From Imperialibacter sp963977595 (GTDB lineage Bacteria > Bacteroidota > Bacteroidia > Cytophagales > Cyclobacteriaceae), in NCBI RefSeq assembly GCF_048007035.1, contig NZ_CP180355.1, positions 3,038,001-3,102,000 of the forward strand: a stretch of DNA of 64,000 nt. Reading direction: 5' to 3'. How positions within the stretch are numbered: position 1 is the first letter of the stretch; each line of letters begins with the position of its first letter. The notes beneath the pieces were generated by a model. The model was not told the DNA's origin, did no database searches, and saw only the letters and a program-made list of their open reading frames with translations. Below are positions 33,648 through 42,609 of this stretch, piece after piece. The position numbers and the translations under genes are program-made.

Positions 33648-35339
33648 TTAGCTGTGTGTAGCACCTCCGGCGCCTCTCGGGTAACGGATGCTTTCTACCA
33701 TTTCCTGCACATCCTCTGGCGGTGCCGGGGTGAATCTTGAGACTATTAGCGAAACAGCAAAGTTGACGAACATACCTGCCGTGCCGAATCCTTCCGGCGA
33801 AATACCAAACCACCAGTCAGATGAGGTGGTAGGCCCGCCTATCCAGCCCAGCTTGTATCGCATCATGTAAAACAGGGTGATGCCCAGGCCTGCGATCATG
33901 CCGGCGATAGCTCCCTCTTTGTTCATTCTTTTGTAGAAAATGCCCATGATAATGGCCGGGAAAAAGGATGCGGCTGCCAGGCCAAAAGCCAGGGCGACAA
34001 CTGCTGCCACAAAGCCAGGGGGATTGATGCCGAAATAGCCAGCGACTATCACAGCCAGCAATGCCGCACCTCTGGCAAACCAAAGTTGGTTCTTGTCGGT
34101 AAGACCGGGAGCAATTTGTTTTTTGATGAGGTCGTGAGCGATAGACGTGGAGATCACGAGCAGCAAGCCTGCTGCGGTTGACAAAGCAGCTGCAAGCCCG
34201 CCTGCTGCTACAAGGGCAATTACCCAATTAGGGAGCCGGGCGATTTCAGGATTGGCGAGCACCATGATGTCCGGGTCTATGGTCAGTTCGTTGGTGTTGG
34301 CATCAGCTCCATAGGTAACGATGCCGTCATTGTTTTTGTCATCAAACTTGATGAGCCCGGTCGTTTCCCAATTGGAAAACCACTCAGGCAAACTGTTGTA
34401 CTCTTTGTTGTGGACGGTGGAGATGAAGTTAGTTCTTGCAAAGGCCGCTATGGCTGGTGCAGTAGTGTAGAGAATAGCTATAAAGATAAGTGCATAGCCA
34501 GCCGAAATTCTGGCGTCTTTTACTCTTGGAACGGTGAAGAATCTTACGATCACATGGGGAAGCCCAGCTGTACCGACCATGAGAGCGGCCGTTATAAATG
34601 TCAGGTCAATCATGGTTTTTTTGCCTGTGGTGTAGGCAGCAAAGCCCAATTCCTGATGCAGGCCATCTAGTTTGTCCAGAAGGTAGGTGCCATCAGCAAG
34701 CTCGCTGCCGAAGCCCAGCTGAGGAATCGGGTTGCCTGTCATAATCAGGGAAATGAAAATAGCGGGCACCATGTAGGCAAAAATCAGTACACAATACTGA
34801 GCGACCTGGGTGTAGGTAATGCCTTTCATTCCGCCGAGTACGGCATATATCAACACGATGCACATGCCTATGACAACACCGGTATTGATATCCACTTCCA
34901 GAAAACGAGCGAAGACGATGCCCACGCCTCTCATTTGGCCTGCTACGTAGGTAAATGAAACGAAAAGGGCGCAGATGACGGCGACGGTTCTGGCAAGGTT
35001 GGAGTAGTACCTGTCGCCAATAAAGTCAGGGACAGTAAACTTGCCAAACTTCCTTAGGTAAGGCGCAAGCAAGAGTGCAAGCAGCACGTAACCACCTGTC
35101 CAGCCCATTAAATAAACGGTGCCATCATAGCCCATGAACGAAACCAGTCCGGCCATTGAAATGAAGGAGGCAGCCGACATCCAGTCGGCGGCAGTGGCCA
35201 TGCCATTGGCGAGCGGCGAAACACCCCCTCCGGCCACGTAGAATTCTTTGGTGCTGCCGGCCCTCGACCAAATAGCGATGCCGATGTAAATAGCGAAAGT
35301 GAAGCCTACGATAATGTAGGTCCAGGTTTGTACGTCCAT
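33648..35339 (-). CDS. Sodium:solute symporter large subunit (ActP-like)
   Basis: A 563-residue transporter with about 13 hydrophobic helices. The N-terminus with STKEFYVAGGGVSPLANGMATAADWMSAASF is the signature of acetate/monocarboxylate SSS proteins that work with a DUF4212 subunit. Other family blocks are GGMKGITYTQVAQY and GTAGLPHVIVRFFTVP. It sits 22 bases after the DUF4212 gene and before acs, which supports a short-chain monocarboxylate substrate such as acetate; this is inference from context. A loop of about 45 residues (NNDGIVTYGADANTNEL region) interrupts the middle. Confidence 0.92.
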   Translation of the reverse strand: MDVQTWTYIIVGFTFAIYIGIAIWSRAGSTKEFYVAGGGVSPLANGMATAADWMSAASFISMAGLVSFMGYDGTVYLMGWTGGYVLLALLLAPYLRKFGKFTVPDFIGDRYYSNLARTVAVICALFVSFTYVAGQMRGVGIVFARFLEVDINTGVVIGMCIVLIYAVLGGMKGITYTQVAQYCVLIFAYMVPAIFISLIMTGNPIPQLGFGSELADGTYLLDKLDGLHQELGFAAYTTGKKTMIDLTFITAALMVGTAGLPHVIVRFFTVPRVKDARISAGYALIFIAILYTTAPAIAAFARTNFISTVHNKEYNSLPEWFSNWETTGLIKFDDKNNDGIVTYGADANTNELTIDPDIMVLANPEIARLPNWVIALVAAGGLAAALSTAAGLLLVISTSIAHDLIKKQIAPGLTDKNQLWFARGAALLAVIVAGYFGINPPGFVAAVVALAFGLAAASFFPAIIMGIFYKRMNKEGAIAGMIAGLGITLFYMMRYKLGWIGGPTTSSDWWFGISPEGFGTAGMFVNFAVSLIVSRFTPAPPEDVQEMVESIRYPRGAGGATHS

Positions 35340-35361
35340 TTTTTAAGTAGGTTTAAGCAGG

Positions 35362-35619
35362 TTATTTTTCGTCAACGTCGTACTTCTTGTCCAGCTTGTT
35401 CATCCAGCGAACGTATAAAAAGATGAGTACGACGAATATGTAGATGGAGCCTTGTTGGGCAAACCAGAAACCGAGTTTGAAGCCACCCAATCTAACAGTG
35501 TTAAGGGTGTCCACAAAGAAAATCCCGAAGCCAAACGACGCTAGAAACCAGATGATGAGAAGTATAGAAAGGTAGCGAAGGTTTCTCTGCCAGTATTGTT
35601 TGTGCCATTTGTCTTCCAT
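35362..35619 (-). CDS. DUF4212 small subunit of a sodium/substrate symporter
   Basis: An 85-residue membrane protein with two helices (YLSILLIIWFLASFGFGIFFV and IYIFVVLIFLYVRWM). The N-terminus HKQYWQRNLRYL and the middle GGFKLGFWFAQQGSIY are diagnostic of DUF4212. This family is found next to SSS transporters and is thought to be their small subunit. It is the first gene of the transporter-acs cluster. Confidence 0.93.
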   Translation of the reverse strand: MEDKWHKQYWQRNLRYLSILLIIWFLASFGFGIFFVDTLNTVRLGGFKLGFWFAQQGSIYIFVVLIFLYVRWMNKLDKKYDVDEK

Positions 35620-35650
35620 CAGCGAACTTGTTTAGAGTGTTGAGCTTAAG

Positions 35651-35674
35651 TTGAGTGTATTATTGGACACTCGA
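35651..35674. repeat. Short inverted repeat upstream of the DUF4212 gene
   Basis: TTGAGTGT (35651-35658) pairs with ACACTCGA (35667-35674), with one G-T, around an eight-base spacer. It lies 32-55 bases upstream of the start codon, where an operator would be expected. Confidence 0.3.
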
Positions 35675-35766
35675 AACAGTAAGGTACTAAAACAAGTGAA
35701 ATAATGTAATGGAGATGGGTATTAGTGGGCGTTTTTGTTGGGATGCGGGGAATTGGATCTTAGGTT

Positions 35767-36627
35767 TTACTCCTCATTCCCTTTGTCCATCAGCAGCTTC
35801 CTCAGCTCAATGGTGCTCACGATGTCTTCATCGGAGCCCCGATTGCGCTTGATTTGATCAATGTACTGCTTCTCTTTTTCCTTCAGCGCAGTAACTAACT
35901 CATACTCGTTGGCATATTCTACAAAGGCTGTGTCGGGCGACCAGAACTTGATAAAGTCGTCAACCTCGGTGGTCAGCAATGAGGTGTTGGTAGTTACATA
36001 CCTGGGGCTTAGACGATTCTTCACAAAGTATTCGTAACGGGCCACCTGGTATTCTTGCTTCCTTATTTTGTCCAGCTTCTTCAGCTGCTGATACTCGCTA
36101 TTGAATTGGGCTGCCAATAAAGTCAACGCACCACTAAAGCCCACTGTCACACCAGCGCCTCCCGGGCCCATGCTTAAGCCAGGCTTATAGTAGCCAGGCT
36201 CCAGCTCTTTTTCTTTGAACTTGTCATACGGAATCCGCTCGTGGTCATAGAATCCTTCCATGGGCATTTTCCCATAAATGGTGATGCCTTGCAGCTCCAC
36301 AGGGTCCTGCGACATATAAATAGTGTGCTCTATTTTTCTGCTGGCGGGAATGTCAGTAAAAAGGAAAAAGCGTGTGGCATACCCAATGGACGATATAACG
36401 AGCGTATCGCCTCTTTGAAGCTGAATAGTGAATTTGCCCTTTTCATCCGAAACCCTGAACCTTTTATAGTCCATCGAATAGGCATGCGCATAGGGAACAG
36501 GCACTGTATCATTTTTGTCCAGCAGTGTACCCTCTACAACAAAAGTGTCGTTGAAGATGCCCTGCCCCAAGACAAACGAACTGCCTGCCAGGAAGAAAAT
36601 GACCAGTATGAGGTGCTTTTTAATCAA
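35767..36627 (-). CDS. Exported protein with carboxypeptidase-regulatory-like domain
   Basis: A 286-residue protein with a signal peptide (MIKKHLILVIFFLAGSSFVLG). The start is TTG, since no ATG lies near and the signal peptide is complete from it. Residues about 28-115 form a CarboxypepD_reg-like beta sandwich: VVEGTLLDKNDTVPVPYAHA, FRVSDEKGKFTIQL and DTLVISSIGYATRFF. In SusC-like receptors this domain precedes a plug; here it is followed by a charged helical region rather than a barrel. The domain is typical of Bacteroidota envelopes. The function of the C-terminal half is unknown. Confidence 0.85.
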   Translation of the reverse strand: MIKKHLILVIFFLAGSSFVLGQGIFNDTFVVEGTLLDKNDTVPVPYAHAYSMDYKRFRVSDEKGKFTIQLQRGDTLVISSIGYATRFFLFTDIPASRKIEHTIYMSQDPVELQGITIYGKMPMEGFYDHERIPYDKFKEKELEPGYYKPGLSMGPGGAGVTVGFSGALTLLAAQFNSEYQQLKKLDKIRKQEYQVARYEYFVKNRLSPRYVTTNTSLLTTEVDDFIKFWSPDTAFVEYANEYELVTALKEKEKQYIDQIKRNRGSDEDIVSTIELRKLLMDKGNEE

Positions 36628-36712
36628 CCTTTTCTTTAATGAGCCTCAAAGATAATTAAAGTCTTGGGCATTGATGCTTATTCAAGACCAGTGATTTGAA
36701 CGATTGGTTGTA

Positions 36713-37453
36713 TCACATGAGCGCTTCTGATATCATGGCAACGATGCCTCCTATGATGATGGTCAAATTTTTCTTCCATCCATGATGATGTTTGGGGCTG
36801 CTTTCAAAGAAGATGGTGGTGGAGATATGAAGAAAGTTGCCACTCACAATTGCAAATAGAGCCACCGACCCAGACTCGGAAAGTAGAAGCTGATCTTTCA
36901 GAATATTGCTGACGATCAGGCCCAATGGGGATGCAATGGCAAACAACACAAGTAGCAATATGGCCTTTTTGCTTTTACCCATGAAGTAGCCCAGAACCGA
37001 CATAAGGGCAAAGGCAGCAGGTATCTTGTGCAAAAGAATGCCAACCAGCAAGGTCCACGACTCATGCTGTCCATGAATAACTCCAGGGTGGGCCAAAACT
37101 GTTCCTTCCAAAAAGGCATGCACGCAAAGAGCGACCGTGATAGAATAGGGTGCTAACCCGGATTGGTTTTCTGGCGAATGATCGTGACTATGGCCATGCT
37201 CAACCCCAGTGGTGAAAAACTCCAGAAAGTGTTGCATGAGAAAGCCCGCCAGTACCAGCATGCCGATATGTTTTCCATCGGTAGACGACTGCATGATTTC
37301 AGGCAGAATGTGTATGATGGTGATGGAAAAGAGGTACGAACCTGCGAAAACCAATGCAAGCTTATAGCTGGCGCCTGCAGGTTTTGAAAAGTACTGGGAG
37401 GCAAGCCCGCCGGCCAGTGTTAAAACAAACAGAGAGATAATGCTAATAACCAT
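36713..37453 (-). CDS. ZIP-family divalent metal transporter
   Basis: A 246-residue membrane protein with about eight helices. The metal site in helices 4 and 5 shows HAFLEG and LLHKIPAAFAL, the HxxxEG and HKxP pattern of ZIP proteins. A histidine-rich loop (HGHSHDHSPE near residue 88) lies between helices 3 and 4, as in zinc/iron carriers. It probably imports Zn, Fe or Mn across the inner membrane. Metal choice cannot be decided from the sequence, and no regulator is adjacent. Confidence 0.93.
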   Translation of the reverse strand: MVISIISLFVLTLAGGLASQYFSKPAGASYKLALVFAGSYLFSITIIHILPEIMQSSTDGKHIGMLVLAGFLMQHFLEFFTTGVEHGHSHDHSPENQSGLAPYSITVALCVHAFLEGTVLAHPGVIHGQHESWTLLVGILLHKIPAAFALMSVLGYFMGKSKKAILLLVLFAIASPLGLIVSNILKDQLLLSESGSVALFAIVSGNFLHISTTIFFESSPKHHHGWKKNLTIIIGGIVAMISEALM

Positions 37454-37596
37454 TGTGAGCGAGTAAGCTAAAAATGAAGGACTTATGGGTTTCCGTTAGA
37501 CACATTTGCCGGCAAAAATTCTGTCAGGTATCGTTACTAAATACCGAAAGTACGCAAAAGGTTCAATGCCCTAAAAATTTCCTTTACAGGTAGCTG

Positions 37597-38658
37597 CTAG
37601 TGAGGCATTGAGTCGCTGGTTTCAGGAAACAGCAGAAAGCGTACATTTGGCTTAATGCCGGAAGTCACGATAGTTTGTATTTCGCCGCCGTCTCCGCTAT
37701 AGATAAGTATAGCGTCCAGGTCTTTGTGGGCTTCAAAAAGTGTGGCTGCCTTTTCCACTCCCATTACCATACAGGCGGTTGCCAGAGCGTCTGCTGTCAT
37801 ACAATCACTGGCAAAGACCGATGCACTTAGCAGGGAGTGCTGAACAGGTCTGCCGCTCACCGGGTCAATAGTGTGGGCATATTTTTTTCCGTCCACTTCA
37901 TAGAAGTTTCGGTAGTTGCCAGAAGTGGCCATCGCTCTGTTGTCAAGGCTCACCGTAGCAGCAATGTTTTCATTGGTAATATCCAGTTTCGGGTTGTCCA
38001 CGCCAATGAGCCAGGCTTCGCCGTTTTCATTTTTGCCACGGCAGGTCACTTCGCCCCCAATTTCTACCATATAATCGCTGACGGACTTAGAAGCCAGAAA
38101 ATTTCCGACAAGGTCGACCGCATAGCCTTTGGCCACAGCACTGAAATCGAGGTACATGCCCGAAACCTCCTTGACGGCATAAGCAGAAGTGAATCGTATC
38201 ATGTCAAACCCGACAAAGTTGAGCAGGGAATCCACTTTTGCCGTGTCGGCGGAAGGTTGCTTGTTCGGGCCAAAACCCCAGGCATTGACCAGAGGGCCAA
38301 CCGTTGGGTCAAAAGCTCCACCTGTCATTTCATATACCGATTTGCTGGCTTCCAGCACGGGAAACATCAGCGGAGATTCAAATGCCAGCGAGTCGGCTTT
38401 GTTGAATCTTGAGATCTCTGAATCTGGCACGTAGGTGGAAAGAGATTGATTGAATGCCCGCAGCAATGAGTCTACCTGGTTTTGGTACGACACCCCGTCA
38501 GCAGAAATATATTTCACATGGTAGGGTATTGGGCCCATGGTTGTTCCCTGAAGCATTATTACCTGTGTTGGTGAGCTGTTTCTCCTCACAAACACAACGA
38601 TAAAAAGGGCGATGACAAATAGTAGAGGCAGAATTCGCTTCCTGACAAAAGGATCCAT
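37597..38658 (-). CDS. apbE: FAD:protein FMN transferase
   Basis: A 353-residue ApbE that attaches FMN covalently to Thr or Ser of target proteins such as NqrB, NqrC or RnfG. Family motifs are FDPTVGPLVNAWGFGP, SAVAKGYAVDLV, IGGEVTCRGKN and HTIDPVSGRPVQHS. The Mg-binding region AAD/TACMVMG follows. I chose the ATG at 38658 over the TTG at 38664. The N-terminus has a membrane anchor (ILPLLFVIALFIVVFV), so it acts on the periplasmic side. No flavinylated target gene is in the window. Confidence 0.93.
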   Translation of the reverse strand: MDPFVRKRILPLLFVIALFIVVFVRRNSSPTQVIMLQGTTMGPIPYHVKYISADGVSYQNQVDSLLRAFNQSLSTYVPDSEISRFNKADSLAFESPLMFPVLEASKSVYEMTGGAFDPTVGPLVNAWGFGPNKQPSADTAKVDSLLNFVGFDMIRFTSAYAVKEVSGMYLDFSAVAKGYAVDLVGNFLASKSVSDYMVEIGGEVTCRGKNENGEAWLIGVDNPKLDITNENIAATVSLDNRAMATSGNYRNFYEVDGKKYAHTIDPVSGRPVQHSLLSASVFASDCMTADALATACMVMGVEKAATLFEAHKDLDAILIYSGDGGEIQTIVTSGIKPNVRFLLFPETSDSMPH

Positions 38659-38779
38659 TGACAATCAGTTTTTTAGGCTCGCAAGTTACAGTTAAAATTT
38701 TTGATTGACTGAACAAAGGGCAGTGAACTATCCACTTAAGAATGCGATTCGTTAACTTAGCGCAAATCCTCAATTGAGT

Positions 38780-39811
38780 ATGAGAGAAGACTACCTCCGC
38801 AGCGACGACGAACAAATGAGCTCCACCGAAAAGGAGATAGAAAAGGCATTGCGCCCTTTGAATTTTGGCGATTTTACAGGGCAGGAAAAGGTGGTTGAGA
38901 ACATCAAAATATTTGTCAGTGCCGCCAAGCAGCGTAACGAGCCTTTGGATCATGTCTTGCTTCATGGCCCTCCAGGCCTGGGAAAGACCACCCTTTCGCA
39001 CATCATTGCCAACGAGCTCCAGTCCAATATAAAAATCACCTCCGGCCCGGTGCTTGATAAACCTGGCGATCTGGCAGGTCTGCTGACCAATCTGGAACCT
39101 TACGACGTACTTTTCATAGATGAGATTCACCGGCTCAACCCAGTGGTAGAGGAATACCTTTATTCGGCCATGGAGGATTATCGGATTGACATCATGCTTG
39201 ATTCAGGCCCTAACGCCCGGAGTGTGCAAATTACCCTCAGCCCTTTTACGCTGATTGGCGCCACTACCCGATCCGGCCTGCTCACCTCGCCACTGAGGGC
39301 CCGCTTTGGTATCAACGCAAGGCTCGAATACTACGACGCCAAGCTTTTGACACAGATTGTAAAGCGATCATCTGACATCTTGAACACACCGCTCGAAGAG
39401 GACGCCGCCTACGAAATTGCCCGCCGAAGCCGTGGTACACCCCGGATTTCCAATAACCTGCTCCGCCGGACGAGGGACTTTGCCCAGATAAAGGGGACAG
39501 GAACGATCACTATGCCAATTGCGGAAATGGCGTTGAGGGCACTCGATGTTGACCAGAACGGACTGGACGAGATGGACAACAGGATACTTTCCACTATCAT
39601 TCATAAATTTAGCGGTGGCCCCGTTGGGCTCAGCACTATTGCTACCGCTTGCGGCGAAGAGGCCGAAACCATCGAGGAAGTGTACGAGCCTTTTCTGATC
39701 CAGGAAGGGTATATCAAAAGAACGGCGAGGGGACGAGAGGCCACGCCTATGGCTTATAAGCATTTAAAAGTACCCCTTCCCGGAAGATCAGGTACCCTGT
39801 TCGATGAATAA
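38780..39811 (+). CDS. ruvB: Holliday junction branch-migration helicase RuvB
   Basis: A 343-residue AAA+ motor. Walker A is GPPGLGKTTLS, Walker B is LFIDEIHRL, sensor I is IGATTRSG, and the arginine-finger region is RSRGTPRISNNLLRR. The C-terminal winged helix that binds DNA ends in KVPLPGRSGTLFDE. I chose the ATG at 38780 rather than the TTG six bases earlier. ruvA is not adjacent, a common arrangement in Bacteroidota. queG follows after 14 bases. Confidence 0.98.
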   Translation: MREDYLRSDDEQMSSTEKEIEKALRPLNFGDFTGQEKVVENIKIFVSAAKQRNEPLDHVLLHGPPGLGKTTLSHIIANELQSNIKITSGPVLDKPGDLAGLLTNLEPYDVLFIDEIHRLNPVVEEYLYSAMEDYRIDIMLDSGPNARSVQITLSPFTLIGATTRSGLLTSPLRARFGINARLEYYDAKLLTQIVKRSSDILNTPLEEDAAYEIARRSRGTPRISNNLLRRTRDFAQIKGTGTITMPIAEMALRALDVDQNGLDEMDNRILSTIIHKFSGGPVGLSTIATACGEEAETIEEVYEPFLIQEGYIKRTARGREATPMAYKHLKVPLPGRSGTLFDE

Positions 39812-39825
39812 AAGCGGCGTTTAAT

Positions 39826-40758
39826 ATGCCCACTCACACAGTTTCAAAAAACACCCAGATAATTAAAGCCATAGCCAGCGAGCTGGGTTTTTCCTTTTGT
39901 GGCATAGCAAAGGCTGAATTTCTCTCCGAGGAAGCCCCCAGACTGGAGGAATGGCTGAAGAGAGGCTACCAGGGGAAAATGGGTTACCTGGAGAATCATT
40001 TTGATATGCGGCTGGATCCAACAAAGCTTGTTCCAGGCGCCAAAAGTGTGGTGTCACTGGTCTACAATTATTACCCGAAGGCCAAGCATGAAAGCGGGAA
40101 CAATTTCAAAATTGCCAAATATGCTTACGGGCAGGATTATCACTTTGTGGTAAAGGAAAAGCTCAAGACATTCTTTTCAACCATACAAAAGCAGATTGGC
40201 GAAGTAGAAGGCAGGGTGTTTGTGGACTCAGCCCCTGTGCACGAACGTGCCTGGGCTGCCAAAAGTGGGCTTGGCTGGGTTGGCAAAAACAGCCTGCTGC
40301 TGAATAAGCAAATGGGCAGCTTTTTCTTTTTGGCGGAGCTCATCATAGACCTGGAGCTCGAAGCTGATGGCCCCATGAAGGACTATTGTGGTACCTGCAC
40401 CGCCTGCCAGGATGCCTGCCCTACTGGTGCCATCCCTGAGCCTTTCGTTGTTGACGGCAGCAAATGCATTTCCTACCTAACCATTGAGCTGAAGGAGAGC
40501 ATTCCAGCGGAGTTTAAGGAAAAAATGGAAAACTGGGTTTTTGGATGCGATATCTGCCAGGACGTTTGCCCATGGAATCGGTTTTCGAAGCCCCATCATG
40601 AAGATGCCTTTGACCCACAGGGCTGGGAGAGTTTTTCACGGGGTGAATGGGAGGAAATGACAGAGGAAACGTTTGGCAGGGTATTCAAGAAGTCGGCCGT
40701 GAAGAGAACTAAGTTTGCAGGCCTGAAGAGAAATATACAATTTGCGGGAAAAAAGTAA
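39826..40758 (+). CDS. queG: Epoxyqueuosine reductase
   Basis: A 310-residue cobalamin- and iron-sulfur-dependent enzyme completing queuosine in tRNA. Two [4Fe-4S] cluster motifs are clear: CGTCTACQDACPTGAI and CDICQDVCPWNRF. The active-site stretch DSAPVHERAWAAKSGLGWVGKN is intact. Length is shorter than the fused HEAT-repeat forms, as usual in Bacteroidota. Co-directional with ruvB, 14 bases downstream. Confidence 0.97.
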   Translation: MPTHTVSKNTQIIKAIASELGFSFCGIAKAEFLSEEAPRLEEWLKRGYQGKMGYLENHFDMRLDPTKLVPGAKSVVSLVYNYYPKAKHESGNNFKIAKYAYGQDYHFVVKEKLKTFFSTIQKQIGEVEGRVFVDSAPVHERAWAAKSGLGWVGKNSLLLNKQMGSFFFLAELIIDLELEADGPMKDYCGTCTACQDACPTGAIPEPFVVDGSKCISYLTIELKESIPAEFKEKMENWVFGCDICQDVCPWNRFSKPHHEDAFDPQGWESFSRGEWEEMTEETFGRVFKKSAVKRTKFAGLKRNIQFAGKK

Positions 40759-40778
40759 GGGACAATTTCTTGTCCCTT
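40757..40778 (-). terminator. Terminator of the 40791 gene
   Basis: AAGGGACAA (40757-40765) pairs perfectly with TTGTCCCTT (40770-40778). Only on the minus strand does a T-run follow (CTTTTTTCCC), so it serves the small gene, overlapping the queG stop. Confidence 0.82.
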
Positions 40779-40790
40779 CGGTGGTTAATG

Positions 40791-40982
40791 TTATAATTTG
40801 ACTTTGCTGAATTGTTTGTTAAGGATTAACTGATACATCTTTCCAAATTGCTCGTAGCACCAATCCCGGAAAACGAGTAGCTCATCCGGTACCAACGCCT
40901 TAATAGCTTTTTTCAATTCCTTTTCGAAAAGAAATTTGTCAAAGCTAACTTTACTTAAGATTGTTTTAAAGTACTCTAACAT
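40791..40982 (-). CDS. Small protein of unknown function (63 aa)
   Basis: A 63-residue protein if translation starts at MLEYFKTILSKVSFDKFLF (ATG at 40982); an upstream in-frame start at 41003 would add seven residues. It is mostly helical with alternating charge: KELKKAIKALVPDELLVFRDWCYEQF. It has no signal peptide or TM segment. The shape resembles a small conserved Cytophagales protein I have seen without a function. It has its own terminator, which supports it as a real transcript. Confidence 0.65.
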   Translation of the reverse strand: MLEYFKTILSKVSFDKFLFEKELKKAIKALVPDELLVFRDWCYEQFGKMYQLILNKQFSKVKL

Positions 40983-41070
40983 GGGCATTCTTGTTCTTAA
41001 CATAACATACAGTCGTTTTCAATCGTTTAGACTTTACGTCGGTTTTAAGTACGTCGAACTTAAAAAAATG

Positions 41071-41103
41071 TTGGGTAATTGGCAAAGATTTGTCCTACTT
41101 TTA
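41071..41103 (+). promoter_or_regulatory. Candidate promoter of batD
   Basis: TTG (41071-41073), 22 bases, then TACTTTTA (41096-41103), one mismatch from TAnnTTTG. The predicted leader is about 40 bases. Confidence 0.5.
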
Positions 41104-41148
41104 ATGAAATCTTAATCTGGAAATAGATTTAACATAAAATACAATTTT

Positions 41149-42609
41149 ATGCATTTGAAATCGTTTGCAAAGACCAGTTTTTTGATAGCAGCAGCAATGC
41201 TTCTGATATTAGAAAAATCCTATTCTCAGGAAATTTCTATTGACCTGGGGCCTTCAGAAATGGCTCTCAATCAATATTTTACAATTACGGTTACAGTTCA
41301 AAACGACCGCCTGAGAAGCTACGATGAATTTCCTGAAATTTCAGGATTTGTAAAAAGAGGCACCTCTTCCTCCACATCTACTAATTTCATTAACGGAAAA
41401 ATGAGCTCTACCCAGAGCATTACTCAAAATTATGCTCCTCAGAGGGAAGGCAGTTTTCGCCTCCAGCCATTCACCATCACAGTAAACGGAGAAAAGTTCA
41501 AATCTGAAGGTCAAATCATCAAGGTGGGGCCTCCTGTTAATGCGAGGAGACAGCAGGCAGACCCGTTTGGCATAGACCCATTTGAGGACTTCTTCGGGCG
41601 AAAAAGCACACCAAATGAGTTTGTTGATATTAAGGACGAAGCTTTTTTGGCTCTCTCTACCGACAAGGATGAGGTGTTTGTCGGCGAGGGTTTTACAACG
41701 ACCCTTGCTTTTTATGTAGCCGAGGAGAACAAGGCGCCGCTACAGTTTTATGAGCTTGGCAAGCAGCTGACCGACATTGTGAAAAAAGTAAAGCCTGCCA
41801 ACACCTGGGAGGAAAACTACAACATTGAAAATGTGCAGAAGGAGCCCGTAACTATCAATGGAAAGCGGTATTCGCAGTATAAACTTTATCAGGCTACCTA
41901 CTACCCCCTCAACCTCGACGACATCAAATTTCCCTCTGTGGGTTTGGAACTGATTAAATACAAGGTCGCAAAGAACCCCACATTTTTTGGACAGAATAGA
42001 ATGGAGGACTACAAGACCTTTAGTTCCAAGGAAAAGGTGGTGGCTGTCAAAGACCTTCCGCCGCACCCTTTGAAGCAAACCGTGCCGGTGGGCAAATACA
42101 GGCTGCAAGAAGAAATCAGCAGTACAGAGTTAAACACAGGCGACAGTTTTAATTACTCATTTATTGTAGCTGGGGAAGGAAATATCTCTGCGATTAACAA
42201 GCCTCAGGTGGCGCAAAGCAAGGCTTTTGACTTTTACGACCCTAACGTAAAGCAAAGTGTGAACAGAAACAACGGGAAAGTGAGAGGTACAAAGACTTTC
42301 AATTACTTTGGGATTCCCAATGAGCCCGGCGGGTACAAACTGTCGGATTACTTCCAAATGGTGTTCTTTAACCCAGAAGAGGCCAAATACGATACACTTA
42401 AATCGAGAGTGGAATTGGTAGTGAAAGGCGAGAGCCGTAGAAATGAATATATTTCATCCAGCGACCTTGGCTCTTTTTATGACAGAATTGGCCTGGAAGA
42501 AAATACCCTTGTAAAACTTTCAAGTGCCGGCTCATCACGTATTTTTGCCAACGTTTTTATTTTAATTATGTTAGCGCTTACCGCTGCATTGTACGTGAAA
42601 AGAAAATAG
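41149..42609 (+). CDS. batD: BatD family protein
   Basis: A 486-residue exported protein with a signal peptide (TSFLIAAAMLLILEKSYSQ). Beta-sandwich repeats include QYFTITVTVQNDRLRSYDEF and GSFRLQPFTITVNGEKF. PFGIDPFEDFFGR is a typical BatD loop. A single C-terminal helix (IFANVFILIMLALTAALYV) then a basic end anchor it in the inner membrane with most of it outside. BatD belongs to the Bacteroides aerotolerance set BatA-E, but no BatA, B, C or E gene is adjacent here. It directly abuts aroC (stop, then ATG). Confidence 0.9.
   Translation: MHLKSFAKTSFLIAAAMLLILEKSYSQEISIDLGPSEMALNQYFTITVTVQNDRLRSYDEFPEISGFVKRGTSSSTSTNFINGKMSSTQSITQNYAPQREGSFRLQPFTITVNGEKFKSEGQIIKVGPPVNARRQQADPFGIDPFEDFFGRKSTPNEFVDIKDEAFLALSTDKDEVFVGEGFTTTLAFYVAEENKAPLQFYELGKQLTDIVKKVKPANTWEENYNIENVQKEPVTINGKRYSQYKLYQATYYPLNLDDIKFPSVGLELIKYKVAKNPTFFGQNRMEDYKTFSSKEKVVAVKDLPPHPLKQTVPVGKYRLQEEISSTELNTGDSFNYSFIVAGEGNISAINKPQVAQSKAFDFYDPNVKQSVNRNNGKVRGTKTFNYFGIPNEPGGYKLSDYFQMVFFNPEEAKYDTLKSRVELVVKGESRRNEYISSSDLGSFYDRIGLEENTLVKLSSAGSSRIFANVFILIMLALTAALYVKRK

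Noticed and set aside
38498..39130. 210-codon minus-strand frame spanning the apbE-ruvB gap
   Set aside because: It crosses the well-supported 5' ends of both genes and shows no family motif.
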